Assembly: GCA_020698575.1 (NCBI GenBank) | Contig: CM036242.1 | Coordinates: forward strand, 42,558,662 to 42,622,661 | Source of the DNA: Bostrychus sinensis | Taxonomy: Eukaryota > Chordata > Actinopteri > Gobiiformes > Eleotridae | Length of the DNA stretch: 64,000 nt | Reading direction: 5' to 3' | In this document: positions 1 to 11,375 of the stretch, one piece after another | How positions within the stretch are numbered: position 1 is the stretch's first letter | Layout of the letters: each line of letters opens with the position of its first letter | The notes under the pieces: generated by a model | Database searches by the model: none | Seen by the model: only the letters and a program-made list of their open reading frames with translations | Told to the model about the DNA's origin: nothing | Made by a program: the position numbers and the translations under genes

Positions 1-955
1 AAACTGACTATCTATTGTTCAAAAAATTATTACTATTGATAATAATTAAAACATAGTACACTAAATTTAACAAAACAATTTTACACTTTTAACAACAACT
101 TTTCCTGAATCTGATCCTGTTGCCTTGAGTTTTTGCAACTTTCTTTTTTTTTTTTTAACAGTGCTGATATCTGTTTAAAAAAAAAAAAAATCACTATTCA
201 CCTGCAGTGTTTGGTCTTAAATCTTATCTGAAGATAGCTTTAGTAGAAAACAGATACAGCGGCCACTTTATTAGGAACACCTGTCCTGTCCTCAGAACAC
301 AATTTTTACACTGCACATTTTATTTATCTATTTATTTTCAAGAATTTAAGGACCTTGGGGACTTAGTTTTCCAGGTGAAATGCAAAGAAGAAATACAAAA
401 GACAACAGCTGCATTTACAGTAAAATAAGATAATTTAAATTGTAAAATTGTATATGTTCTCTAAAATAAACATCTGATATTGTGTTTAATTCATTTTGCC
501 AATAATTATGCGAAGATGAGAAATGCATAATTAAACTGTAATTAATCTCAAAGAATAATGTTTCCTGAGCTTTCAATAAATAAAAGTCATTCAGCATGAG
601 TGGAACCAGTGCCGCAGCTCGAGTTTCCCATTTCATAAAACGACTTCTCCGCCGGCGTTCGGCTGAGGTTTAACCGCTCTTGAGTAAGGAAAAAAAAAAC
701 ATTCAAATTAAAGCCAGATATTTTTTTGCAAATGGTTGTTAAAACTGAGTGTGTCATCAGTGATCTGTCCTCCAGCTCTCGGTAATGTCAGATTAGTTCT
801 TTATGTTAAACTAAAGCTGCACAGGTAACACTCTTGTTTATTACGGCAGGTACATTTACTTCAGGAACTTTCTGAATAAACTGTGCTTCTAACAGTAGTT
901 TTATCGCAACAGACATTTTACTTTTACTGTTAAAATCTGTTCTGTCTTCTTTCTG
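1..955. other. AT-rich unassigned DNA
   Basis: No coding signal. Around 255-295 there is a short piece (cggccactttattaggaac) that resembles a terminus common in dispersed fish transposons; a diverged relative lies at 3225-3260. Homopolymer T and A runs lie near 145-190. Nothing else recognised. Confidence 0.4.
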
Positions 956-1285
956 CAGCAGATCATCCAGAATAAAGTCAGGAAATGTGAGTTTTGTTTG
1001 CTGCCTTCAGGTCGTTGCTGTGTTTAAGCCCACGGTAAAACAAACCCATACTCTACATCCTTTATCTCAACAGCTTTTTGTCTTTAAAATCTCTGTAATC
1101 TCCTATTCTTTTTTTATTTCTATTCACTTGAATGATCTTAGGGCTTATGTTTAGTATTTATTAACTGAGCTTGTCTGTATTTGTTGTGTCTTTAGTGGTT
1201 GTTTGTATTTGTCTGTTTGTCTTATTTTGCTCCTCAAATGAAGTGCCCCTGGTGGGATAAATAAAGTCATCTGAATCTGAATTAC
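956..1285 (+). mobile_element. LINE 3' end remnant (L2/CR1/Rex1-type)
   Basis: A frame at about 985-1060 reads LLPSGRCCVFKPTVKQT, like the basic LPSGRRFRVPR-type C-terminus of L2/CR1-group ORF2 proteins. It is followed by a 3' UTR ending in the typical 'gggataaataaagtcatctg' type tail near 1255-1275. The body of the element is missing, consistent with 5' truncation. The clade is inferred from memory of family motifs. Confidence 0.4.
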
Positions 1286-1458
1286 TTCTACTTTAATAAT
1301 ATTAATTTGAAGTAACAAAATACACCTGATGAATGATATGCAAGATCATTTTATGTCTTATACCAGAGTTTCCCAGGGTACAAGGAAACTTACAAAAGTC
1401 AAGTGTTCACTGTTAAAAAATACTAACTCTATATTGTACTGTATTTTGTTTAGTTGTT

Positions 1459-2370
1459 TAGGGCTGCTACAATTATTTTGATTATCATTTAGTCTATTAT
1501 TTTTACGATTGATTTATTAATAATCAGATAGTAAAAGGTGAGTAAATGTGACCTGGTGCTGTAAGTAGGGCTGCACAATATATCGCAAAATTATCATTAT
1601 CATAATATCAGCAAACGCAATATCCGTATCACAAGAATCTAAATATATCACAATAACGCTGTGGTCTTCATCTGACAGAGATTTACACTGAAGAATCATT
1701 TTCCACCAGAGCCTTAAAAGAACATGTGTTGTGATTAAATAAAAATGTTTAAAAAGTCCAGTTTTAGTGGTAATTTAATTAATTTAGTCACAGTTTAGCC
1801 TTGTTTTATTCCTGGTTTAGTCTGGGTTAAGTTTTGATTTTGTGGCTGTTTTGAGTTGTAAATACAGGAACCTACATTTTTGTGAAATGTAGTGAATTTA
1901 ACTTACCATGTTCGAAAAGTAGGCTCTGTTTTCAAATATAACATCGTTATCACAATTTTCAACATAGTTATCAAATATCGCATGTTTTCTCCATATCTTG
2001 CAGCCCTCGCTGTAAGAATTTCAAGTTGTTAAAAATAAGTGGTTTTATTGTTCCTGGTAAAAACTGGCAATACTACAAAAGTCATTTAATTTTTTACAAA
2101 ATTTGAACCAGACAAAGATTTAAGTATACAAACTGAAGACTTTTAGATTCAGCATGAACTCACAGAGGCTTTCTTATTCAAAAACACAACATTTACACTG
2201 TGTTTACCTCTTTCTGTGTTTACTGCTGTTTTGGAAATAAAAGCACTTCTGTCACCTCGTAACATGTTTCAGACTTTTTGAATACCACTGATAGCAATTA
2301 ATCACTAAATTAGTTGACAAGTATTTCAATAATTGATTATAAACAATTAATGTGATTATTTGCAGCCCTA
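1459..2370. mobile_element. hAT-like MITE (outer copy of a nest)
   Basis: The left end begins TAGGGCTGCTACAATTATTTT and the right end finishes with GATTATTTGCAGCCCTA, giving AGGGCTGC/GCAGCCCT terminal inverted repeats typical of non-autonomous hAT elements in fish. The interior is AT-rich and non-coding. A second element (1566-2008) is inserted in it, so the original was about 460 bp. The 8-bp flanks do not give a clean target duplication. Confidence 0.55.
1566..2008. mobile_element. hAT-like MITE with 8-bp TSD (inner copy)
   Basis: A 443-bp element with ends TAGGGCTGCACAATATATCG and (reverse complement) GAGGGCTGCAAGATATGG. It is flanked by a perfect 8-bp duplication GCTGTAAG at 1558-1565 and 2009-2016, the length expected for hAT transposition. 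No coding capacity. It lies inside the related element at 1459-2370, so it is the younger insertion. Confidence 0.75.
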
Positions 2371-4279
2371 ATTTTGTTACATATTTTTTAGGTTCACACG
2401 GTAGTTATTCAAACATAATTTATATAAAATTTATAACAATTTTTTTTAAAGTTTATTCTGAACATAAAATATATAATCATATTTTTATTTTATTTATTTA
2501 TTTGTATTTTTTATGCTGAATTTGAGTTTAGAAGAAAATAAAACAGAGGAACTTGTTCTTACAATAGAGTATAAAATGTCTTTGTACTGATAAACACTGA
2601 TATTTTACAGAAGCACGTTCTGAGGAGCACAGGGAGACTCGAGCTCTGACAAAAGTCCAAGGAGAACGCAGTGAAAAAGTTTGGGAACCACTGCCTTAAA
2701 CCTGTTCCTGTGATCTTCCAGGGGTTCTCCTGCACACTGCAAAAACCGAAACGACAAAACACACTTCTTTCTCTGGACATTAAAGAACATTGGTATAGTT
2801 TCACTGTAACGCTGTAAACTGAATATAATACATAATATTTTTCATTATAAGTCAGTTCAAATTGATCATTTCGTTTTAAAATAAGCTAAACGTAACTTTC
2901 CAGCTAATGCCTTCACTTCACTCCTGATGTTAAAAAGACGGTCCTGAGTTATTAAATTATTCCCTGCAGCAAAAAATGGACAGAATATTCCCAGTTTGGA
3001 GGAGCAGACAGGAGCAACGACTTTGTCTCACATACATCTCAAATTCACATCTGTATTTATTTACTTACTGCCATATTTTATACCTAAAAGTTACCAAATT
3101 GTATATATTTGTTTGACAAGCTTTGTGCATCTGTACGCAGACCTTTCGTCTAATTTCCTGTGACTTATCTGAAGATAACTTTATAAACAACGGCTTGTAC
3201 GACTTGAGAATAAGGTTTACTGAATACAGCGGCAACTTTATGAGGAACGCTGTCCTGCACACAGATTATATTGATATTTGAAAACATAAGTAAGACCTGC
3301 TCATAAACAAACATTACTGTTAACGATGGAAACCCTAAAATTAAAAAGCAGTTTTTACATAGGCTTCCTACTTTTAAGCACATTTTATCCTCAGATCATC
3401 CACAGCTACAACTGCTGTGGTGCAAAAAACTTTAATTCTATCTCTATCAGTTGAAGAATATAGAAAAATAGTACTGTCCTGGAATGATAAATGATATTTA
3501 TTGTACTAAATTCAAGCTAAATATATATTATAGATGATGTTGTCTTTGACCAGACGCCAGTCAGGTTGAAATTTCTCAAAGTTTAATTTTTAAAATATGC
3601 CTTTGGTAACGCACCTTTCTATGATAACGGATAAATCTTTGTCCTGGTGACAGAGGCTTAATCCTCACTCGTCTGTATCTGTCAGAACACTTCCAGTTCG
3701 GAGAAGCAGACAGGAACAATGGGTATTAATGAGGCAAAAATGGAACTACCAACATGAGCTGCTCCAACTTCCAAACTTCTCTCAATGCAAGAAAACAGGA
3801 CTAAACCAGGACTAAGACGGGTCTAAACCAGAACTAAACCAAGACTAAAACAAAACTAAACTCTTCTCAGTGCACATGTCGGTTCCATAGTAGAAACCAG
3901 GACTAAACCAGGCTTAAACTTCTTTCAGTGCAAGTGCAGTTTCCTTAAAGGAACTCGGACAAAATCAAGAATAAAACAGAACTAAGCTCCTCTCAGTGCA
4001 AATGCGTGTTCCACTGAAGAAACCAGGGCTAAAGTGTGCATTCCATCAATGTTTAAAATGAAAAATTCTTTGCCCAGATTTTGTCTGCTTTTCCAAACTA
4101 GGAGTGCAACAATTACCTTTTGTGTGGAAGAAAATATCCTTCCATACATTTCCACGTCTCTATACTGTCCCTCTCAGCTCTACACTTCCTCTTTTATCCA
4201 TAAAACCCACGGTTTTAGAGCCTTAAACGCATATGGACAAAGGTCAATGTTAAGGTTACGACCTCTCCCCCGGACCTGA
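2371..4279. other. Unassigned DNA with local duplications
   Basis: No gene recognised. Two short local similarities are visible: the segment at about 2985-3020 (gaggagcagacaggagcaac) recurs at about 3690-3720, and 3155-3260 resembles 225-295. From 3795 to 4030 the text carries scattered copies of an 11-bp motif (GGACTAAACCA and relatives) that forms large arrays elsewhere in the window. Confidence 0.4.
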
Positions 4280-5530
4280 CCCCGCTCTGTGGCCAGACCC
4301 AGGCCGAGCAGAGTGCCCCTGAGCGCGGCCGCACGGTGCGCCGTCCTCCCGCTATCCCTCTCTCTCTCTCTCTCTCTCTCTCATGGCCGCTGTAGCAGGC
4401 ACTAGCTCGGTAGCTTTAGCCCGCCTTCCTGCTCCTCCTGCTGCTAACCCCGTGATGCCTCCGCTCCCGGGTAACGGCTCACTTCAATTTTGCACACTTT
4501 CGCTTTTTAACACATGCGTCCATTTGCGTGCATTTTTATTATTTAATCCTGTGCTAACCGTGCGCACACCGCGTTAGCTTAACTTCCCCCAGCAGCGGCA
4601 GAAGCAGCAGCAGCAGCTCCGGGGCGAACGCGGATAAAACAAATTCACCCGATTCTTTTGGAGAAATCCCCCGCGCGTAAAAGACAATGAAGGAAAAAAA
4701 GCTGAGCGTGTGCGCCTGAACTGTGCGCCCCCGGGAGGATAAAACATAAACACCCCCCCACATAAGGTGCTTGGTGTCACCGCCAGAGCAGCTAACCTCT
4801 TGGCTTCCTCGTAAAAAAATGACAAGCGCCTTCCGAGCCTCTGCGCTGCGCGTCGGCTTTGTGTCAGGAGGAATGTGCCCCCCTTCTCTGCGGAGCTCCC
4901 GAGGAGAAAAAAAAGAGAAAAGGAAACAGAGGGATGTACCTTCGTCGTGTGGGGTTGTTGTTTTTTATCCGCTGGAGGAGTTGCAGAAGCCCCCGGGGTC
5001 GCCCTTTCACGACACGGCGGCGGCGGTGCAGAGCCTGGAGGCGGCCGAGAGTCGCGGTTCCATGCGCGGGGCTGCTTCTTTCTCTTTAACCCCCTTCCCC
5101 GAGGTTGCAGCTCCTGAGGCGGGCTAGGGCAGCACCTTCGACCCGGCGAGGAACCTCCAGAGCTCAGAGAGAGGCGGCGGCGGCTCCTCCAGCACCACGG
5201 CGCAGAGAGCAGGGCAGCACGGAGCAGCAGCGGGAGGAGAGCGGGAGGAGAGACGCCGGGGCAGAGGAGCGGCGCGGCGGGCGGACAGACGCTGACAGCC
5301 CCGGTGTCGAGTGCAGTGCGGCGGGGTCAGAGAGCAGAGAGAGCGGCAGGCGCGGGCACAACCCCCTCCGCCCCCCCCTCCCCCCTCACCGTGCACGCGC
5401 CCACCGCCTCCTCCTCCCCCTCGGGCACGCGCACGGGAGGCTCGTGCGAGAAGAGGCGCGCTCCCGAGCTGCCTTCACAGACCCCGCGGACTGCGCGTAA
5501 AGCAGCAGACCTCAGGGACAGAGCGAGTGT
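4280..5530. promoter_or_regulatory. CpG island, candidate promoter and first exon
   Basis: This is the only long stretch that is both GC-rich and rich in undepleted CG dinucleotides (for example 4322-4345 and 5090-5500), in an otherwise AT-rich window. It contains a (CT)n tract at 4357-4382, immediately followed by an ATG at 4383. That frame runs about 29 codons, rich in Ala and Pro, to a possible splice donor CGG|GTAACG at 4470/4471. Several overlapping GC-rich frames exist on both strands, none recognisable, so strand and gene are unknown. A CpG-island promoter is the simplest reading; the first-exon idea is speculative. Confidence 0.5.
4357..4382. repeat. (CT)n microsatellite
   Basis: About 13 perfect CT dinucleotides at the left side of the CpG island, directly before the ATG at 4383. 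Pyrimidine-rich tracts near fish promoters are common, so no function is claimed. Confidence 0.9.
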
Positions 5531-6231
5531 GGAGGAATGCGTCTGCAGCGGGACAAACGCCGCAGAGGATCACGTTCACTCAAAAAATCTGTGAAATGTG
5601 TTCTCATGTTTTATTTGTGAAAGGTTTTTTGTCCTGCCTGGATATAATATGTACATTTGCCAGTCTGAGAGACAAAGCACTGACACAAAATAATCAATTT
5701 TCTGCTTTTATTCATATTTTAACTCAGTCTAGGTCTCCTCTAGAACAGTGAGTCATGTGCGGGCATTCATTTACGTTTCATTTTTCAAAAAGTGGTCACA
5801 GAGTGATCATCTGTGTTTATTAGTACACAGACATAAAATTAAATTCAACATACAAATAAAATAAAATAATACATAAATAATAATAACAAGTACAACAAAA
5901 GAAGGAAAAATACATTTACTTATTTTACAATATTAACTAAAAAATAAATTAATAGAAAATTGAAAAGAAAAATAATCATTTAAATAACTCTCCTTTGAAA
6001 CGAGCTTTAGTAATAGGTCTACTGAAAATAATATTTCAAGTAGTTTCACCTCATTTTAATCAATTGGCACTGAGACACTAGAGCTTTCACAAGTTTCAAT
6101 AGTTTTATTTGGAAAGATTGCAAATATTTTCTTAAAAATTATGAAATAATTGCAAGTACCCCCTGTAAAGTGCTCACATACCTCTAGGGGTCCCCGTACC
6201 CCTGGTTGGGAAACACAGCAGCAGCACAAAA
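5531..6231. other. AT-rich unassigned DNA
   Basis: No gene recognised. A minus-strand fragment of dispersed family A (see 39765-40235) lies at about 5700-5750 (ctcagtctaggtctcctcta). From 5820 to 5960 the sequence is very AT-rich and low in complexity. Confidence 0.4.
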
Positions 6232-6475
6232 CTAAAAATGTCTGTGAGAAATCAGTGGAAACAGAGCTGTGCATTGTTTTTTGGATAAATGAATGAGAGC
6301 AGACTGGATGTAGAGGGCCTGTTGCTGATTGGTCAGTGCTTCCTGGAGTGGGCAGGGCTTTGTGGTGAAACTGAGGCCGTTCTGAGGCCTCAGAAACTCA
6401 GCGCTAGAGAATACAGGATTATTCAAACAGAACACAGCTCCAGGTCTGTTTCTGATGAGGAACAACATTAGAACA
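6232..6475 (-). repeat. Dispersed repeat family A, copy 1
   Basis: Reverse-strand relative of the repeats at 34800-35290 and 39765-40235. Shared landmarks, read on the minus strand in order, are the 'tcatcagaaacagacctgga' block, 'ccactccaggaagcactgac', 'agccctctacatccagtctg' and 'ctgtttccactgattyctca'. No terminal repeats or coding capacity are visible, so the class is unknown. Confidence 0.65.
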
Positions 6476-7186
6476 TGGAGACAGAGGATGAGGCTGAGGT
6501 GTAGTGGGTTCATTTTCATTATATTTTCAGCATATTATATGATTTTTTATTGATTTTTATTTTTTTAATTAAAAAGGTATTCATTTATGGCCTTCTATTT
6601 ATTACTATTTTGGGGCTGAAGTATGCAGCAACTATGGGGGCCCTTTAATGTCTGTGGGGCCCAATGCAGCTCCTTATTTTTGCCTGTAGGAAGAGCGGGC
6701 CCTGTGTGTCAGGGTGAGAGTGTTTGGTGCTGGGCAGAATGGCAGCCATGCCTGTGTCAGTCTGCCCCAGGGCACAGAGTGTGACTGAGGAGAGAAGGAA
6801 GAATGGACTTAGGTGAAGCGACTTCGGAGAATTTTTTTTTTTAATATATATTGTGTCACAGGCATCAAAGCCATTTCAAACATGCGCAATGATTCACATT
6901 TAGACACAATATTTATACATTTATTTCTGTTTTTTACAACTATCCATGAGAGAAAAAAAACAAATGTACTGTATGTATATTTATATTAAAACAAAAACAC
7001 ATAGGAAAAAAAATCATAATAATACTAAAGTACATAGGATAAAATAAATAACACTTAACATATTATCCATATTAACTTACACTACACTGTATTGTAAATA
7101 TATTGTAATCTACAATATTTTTCTACCATAATTGACTTTTGAGAATTGATTATTATTATTATTATTATTGTAGTATTAGTATAACA
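6476..7186. other. Unassigned DNA with a SINE-body scrap
   Basis: At 6725-6785 the text 'gtcagtctgccccagggcac' matches the body of the SINE-type repeats seen at 11235-11370 and 23885-23960. The rest (6830-7180) is AT-rich and low in complexity, with a short (TTA)n near 7150. Confidence 0.4.
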
Positions 7187-7402
7187 GTGTGGGGGTGACA
7201 GCGGTGCAGTGGGTTAAGCCCAGTAATCGGAGGGTAGTCTCAGCCGAAGTGCATACTGTCGTTGTGTCCCTGGGCAAGACACCTCACCTACAGCCTCAGA
7301 CACTGTAAGTGGCTGGTTGTGACAGAAAGGGCATCCGGTATAAAATGCGACTGGTTCATTGTGGCAACCCCGAGCAAAAGGGAGAAGAAAGGGAATACAT
7401 AT
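7187..7402 (+). mobile_element. SINE-like repeat fragment
   Basis: It contains phrases common to fish SINE/LINE-tail repeats: 'cagcggtgcagtgggttaag' near the start, 'gtccctgggcaagacacctc' and 'taagtggctggttgtgacag' followed by 'aaagggcatccgg'. No clear Pol III boxes and no target duplication were found. The family assignment is by recollection only. Confidence 0.45.
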
Positions 7403-7984
7403 ATAGCCTCACAGCTGAGTTTGGACCAAGCTGGACACTGGATTTTGGGCTTAACCCCTGACTTTTCTGAGGTCGACCCTGGAGACGAGGAGTTTAATTT
7501 GTGGTGATGTTTCTGATGTGAAGAAAACAGGACAACAGTGAGCTGAGAGGACTTTGTGTAGAGATGAGTTTTCTTTTTAAAATGCAGCTCTGGTATTAAA
7601 ACGCCCTGTGTGTGAGCAGAAGTGTGTGATGGTCTGACTGGAGGCTGCAGCTCTGGACCTGCCGCTTCATAACGAGCGCATTATTGATTTTTATCTGTGG
7701 GATGTTATGCGCAGCTCGATATTCCGGCAGCACCTTGAACTGGGCACTGGGCTCTTGGCTCGCAGCAGGTCTCTGTGATCATCGACCGTCTGGAGACAGA
7801 GCTGCCAGGATTAACACCAGATAAACATTTTAATAAGAAAAGATTTAAGCTTTTTATTCATAATGTTCAGTCACGTGGCATCTGTGGTTGGCCGAGGTTA
7901 AGTTACTAGTATTTAGGTCCACTGCTTTAAACAGTCTATATTCTACCAAATGTCCTTTTCCTCTCTGTCTCCATGTATGATGCT
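7403..7984. other. Unique-looking DNA with a possible conserved non-coding segment
   Basis: No gene recognised. About 7655-7770 looks unlike the surrounding repeats: it mixes CG dinucleotides with AT-rich homeodomain-like words (cattattgatttttatctgt) and has no repeat relative in the window. It could be a regulatory element. This is an impression from composition only. Confidence 0.3.
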
Positions 7985-7992
7985 GTTCCTCA

Positions 7993-8679
7993 CAGGGGCG
8001 GATCCAGAGGGGTGGCACAGGGGGCCACAGAGCTCCTGCCACCCCAGAGCCCACCTGGTAGGCAGACGTGAAAATACAAATTTTGTCATGCGTCAGACAT
8101 TCATGAGGAAAACTCTGATTTCTGAGTATTTTCAAATATTTAAAGATAAACTTCATACAGGAAAAGTACTTGAGTGACTAAGAATAAAGAATGATACAGC
8201 TGCTGTGGAGTTTACACAGTTTCTGGACAAACATCAGGATGTGTTATATGACTTGTTCCAGATCTGCAAAATAGCAGATGTATTAGCAGTGAGTAGTGCA
8301 GGTTTTTTTTAAGTGGCCTGTTATTTATGCAGCATTACGACTCAGTATTGAATATAAATGTACTAAAACTTTAGCTCTCATGTGTTTGTTAGACATTTTG
8401 CCGAAAAATGTGAATTATTGCATTCTGCTGTAATGGAAAATTTTAGACACTGGCAGATTTTTTTTAACATTGTGGAAATACTGTTAAAATGAAGTTAATT
8501 AACTGAGTGTAACCTGTCCTATGCTCTGTTTTATAAGCAACAAAATAGTGTTTTTTTCAGTTATCCTGTTTTGTTCAAAGGCTGGCAGTAGATTGAATGC
8601 ATTCATCCATTTGCCGCCCCTAAATTATCCATTATCCTTATTGCCACCCCGTGATTTTTTTTCTCTAGATCCGCCCCTG
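7993..8679. mobile_element. Non-autonomous hAT element with 8-bp TSD
   Basis: A 687-bp element with inverted termini CAGGGGCGGATCCAGAGGGG and (right end, reverse complement) CAGGGGCGGATCTAGAG. The flanks are an 8-bp duplication, GTTCCTCA at 7985-7992 and GTGCCTCA at 8680-8687, with one difference. No transposase frame remains. It landed inside a family A repeat, whose 'tcatcagaaacagacctgga' text resumes right after the element. Confidence 0.8.
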
Positions 8680-8725
8680 GTGCCTCATCAGAAACAGACC
8701 TGGAGCTGTGTTCTGTTTCATTCAC
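8680..8725 (+). repeat. Dispersed repeat family A, fragment split by hAT
   Basis: Contains 'catcagaaacagacctggag', the same block as at 39773-39800. The hAT element at 7993-8679 interrupts this copy, so the family A insertion is older. Confidence 0.6.
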
Positions 8726-8844
8726 ATCTGTTCTCTGTAAAGTCAGATGTTCTGCTAACTTTCCAGGATTGAACTGGAGCAAAACCACCTAAAAATCCAC
8801 ACTTCTGCACCTTTTTAGTTCCACTGCAACCATGTAACCATAGA

Positions 8845-10030
8845 CAAACTTTATTTTATTCAATGACAAAAGGAGAAAAATTAATATGTTAAAAAAAAAA
8901 AAAGAAATAAATGGGATTGAAGTTTGCAGGCTTAAAGAAACAAAATTTTTAGGAGAAACGATTGATGAAGACCCCAGCTGGAAGTCACACACAAAGGGAA
9001 AATATTCAAAGCCATTGCTGTGTGACATAAAGTAAAATATTTACTCAATAACTCTACATTGTTCACATTATACAGCTCAATAATTGTTCCATATTTGACT
9101 TACTGTGTAGTAATTTGGGCGTCGACATATTAAACTCACATACAGCTGATAATTATTTTACAGAAAAGAATTATTAGTAACAGTTGACATAGAGATCCAT
9201 CAAACCCATTATTTATCAAATTTAAAGCTGCAATACCTGATTTTGTGACTGTAAAAGTCATGTGTCTAAAAAAAATGTTGAGTGTGAATGATGACACGCC
9301 CCTTTCCTAACTCCTCTCCTTGGCGACGCTCTGTCACAGTCTCACACAAACCTGAAGTCTGTCCACAGCCAGGAGCTGTCACAAAAACACAGCACAGATC
9401 TGGAGTCTGCTTTTAATTCTTTTAAATGAAAATTAAAAACATTGTGAATAAGCTATGAATTTTGAAATAAAACAATATTCCCATTATTCCTGATAGATTC
9501 TAGTTGTGGATAGATAAAGGATGTATTGACGAATCAGATTGCTCCTGTCCTATGAAAGCGTGTGATTGGTTAAACTGTTCCTTCCCTCGCTCGAAAACAA
9601 AAACCCTTATGAAACAGCCCACAGGTGAACTCAGAGTCAATTTTTTTTCTCAGATGACTTCTGTTATGCTGTACTAATAACTAACTAATTATCTTTTCCA
9701 AAATACAAGGAAAAAAATGTAAATGATTTAGTCGATTGCAGTATGCTTCAAATGATGTATAAAGCAAATAACAAAACATTGCCTTCAAATATTCAGAAAA
9801 GGTTTGAAAAAAGAGTGAGTCACTGCAGCCTGAAAGGAACAGAAGTCTTTAAAATACCCAGATTCAAAGTGAAAGTGATGTAACGGAATATTACAGTGAA
9901 AGGGTGGCATTGGTGAAATCTAAAAAAAAAAAAAAAATTAAATCAAAGAATCACAAACAATAATTGTCTTTAAAAAATCTATAAAATCCAATTTATTAAG
10001 TAGAAAACTAGTAATTAAACTGATGGTCTG
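8845..10030 (+). pseudogene. LINE ORF2 C-terminal remnant, split by an insertion
   Basis: Translation in broken frames gives LKETKFLGETIDEDPSWKSH (8920-8985), TLYSSIIVPYLTYCVVIW (9055-9120) and DPSNPLFIKF (9190-9225). After a gap it gives MLQMMYKANNKTLPSNIQKR and KRVSHCSLKGTEVFKIPRF (9745-9875). This order matches the thumb and C-terminal region downstream of the RT domain in fish jockey/L2-group LINE proteins. Several stops and frameshifts make it a pseudogene. About 490 bp of unrelated DNA (9229-9717) interrupts it. The catalytic RT core is absent. Confidence 0.6.
9229..9717. mobile_element. Unidentified insertion inside a LINE
   Basis: It separates two parts of one LINE reading frame (FIKF... 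and ...DLVDCSMLQMMYKA). It carries GC-richer text near 9295-9400 and no coding frame. No terminal inverted repeats or target duplication were recognised, so the insertion class is unknown. Confidence 0.4.
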
Positions 10031-10438
10031 TGCTCAGATCTTGTAATGAATTTAATTATTGTGCAGAGTTAATTCTGTAAATTCAGGCTAAAACAGCTCT
10101 GTAAGAATGAAAGCGCTACAATCCTTATGTTAAAGAGGGGCAGATAATATAACTCTTAAATTGTATTATATTATTAAACTTTCTGCTCCTTTATATTCAT
10201 TTTTCGTTTTGCTGACATGTAAACTATGAAAATGAAAAAAATAAAAATAAACTATGAAATCGGTGTTGTTTCAGCAGAGTTTTTACATTTGTTTGCCAAT
10301 GTTAACGACCTTTTAAATACATTTTATTTACAGTATATTTGTATTTTAGTCATGTTAGATGTGCGTATGTTTTTGAATGAGCTGTAGTCCTCTCCCTGGC
10401 GTTAGTCTGTGGTTTGGTCTGCATTGTATTTGCACTTC
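10031..10438. other. AT-rich unassigned DNA
   Basis: Probably includes the 3' UTR of the LINE remnant just upstream; A-rich text near 10225-10255 could be its tail. Nothing else recognised. Confidence 0.35.
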
Positions 10439-10440
10439 AC

Positions 10441-11092
10441 CAGGACGAGACCAGGACCAAACCAGGACCAAACTAGGACCAAACAAGGACCAGACCAGGA
10501 CCAAACCAGGACCAAACCAGGACCAAACCAGGACCAAACCAGGACCAAACCAGGACCAGCCCAGGACCAGACTAGGACCAAACCAGGACCAAACTAGGAC
10601 CAAACAAGGACCAGACCAGGACCAAACCAGGACCAAACCAGGACCAGACCAGGACCAAACCAGGACCAGACCAGGACCAGACCAGGACCAAACCAGGACC
10701 AGACCAGGACCAAACCAGGACCAAACTAGGACCAAACCAGGACCAGACCAGGACCAAACCAGGACCAAACCAGGACCAAACCAGGACCAAACCAGGACCA
10801 GACCAGGACCAAACCAGGACCAGACCAGGACCAGACCAGGACCAAACCAGGACCAGACCAGGACCAAACCAGGACCAAACTAGGACCAAACAAGGACCAG
10901 ACCAGGACCAGACCAGGACCAAACCAGGACCAAGCCAGGACCAAACTAGGACCAAACAAGGACCAGACCAGGACCAGACCAGGACCAAACCAGGACCAAA
11001 CTAGGACCAAACAAGGACCAGACCAGGACCAGACCAGGACCAAACCAGGACCAGACCAGGACCAGACCAGGACCAAACCAGAACCAGCCCAG
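10441..11092 (+). repeat. 11-bp minisatellite (GGACCAAACCA / GGACCAGACCA)
   Basis: About 59 tandem units of 11 bp alternating mainly between GGACCAAACCA and GGACCAGACCA, with GGACCAAACTA and GGACCAAACAA variants that recur in blocks, which suggests higher-order duplication. The unit is free of stop codons in several frames. Both strands therefore show spurious 11-residue periodic ORFs (QDQTRTKPGPN-like on plus, SWFGPGLVLVW-like on minus). Related to the arrays at 32356-33462 and 44275-44578. Confidence 0.95.
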
Positions 11093-11234
11093 GCCTCAAA
11101 GTGCACCGCACTGAGACCTCTGACCTCATGCAGACCAGAGTTGTGTTTGGTGGCTCCTGAGTCTGCTGTGTTCACACTGCTCAAACAAACCGGACTGTCC
11201 CAGGAGCCTGGGTTAAACTGAAGTGAACCAAACA
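11093..11234. other. Short unassigned spacer between arrays
   Basis: Unique-looking DNA between the 11-bp array and a SINE fragment. No signal recognised. Confidence 0.35.
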
Positions 11235-11375
11235 CAGCAGCCGACTGTTCATGCCGCCACTTTCACATGTGGCAATATATTACCGTCCACACATCTGCTT
11301 CTGTAGCCACATCTGCCCTGGGGCAGACTGACAGAGACGTGGCTGCAACAATGCCCCACCACCAAGAACACATTC
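11235..11375 (-). mobile_element. SINE body fragment
   Basis: On the minus strand the text 'gtcagtctgccccagggcag' followed by 'atgtggctacagaagcagatg' parallels the body of the 5S-derived SINE at 23920-23965 (...ccaggggaaactgtggctac...). The fragment continues without a break into the CACATTCACACAAT minisatellite. In reverse complement that array reads GTGTGAATG, a word typical of this SINE body. Confidence 0.5.

Noticed and set aside
4771..5751. Several overlapping ORFs in the CpG island as coding genes
   Set aside because: Overlapping frames on both strands are expected in GC-rich DNA; no recognisable domain and heavy low-complexity composition.
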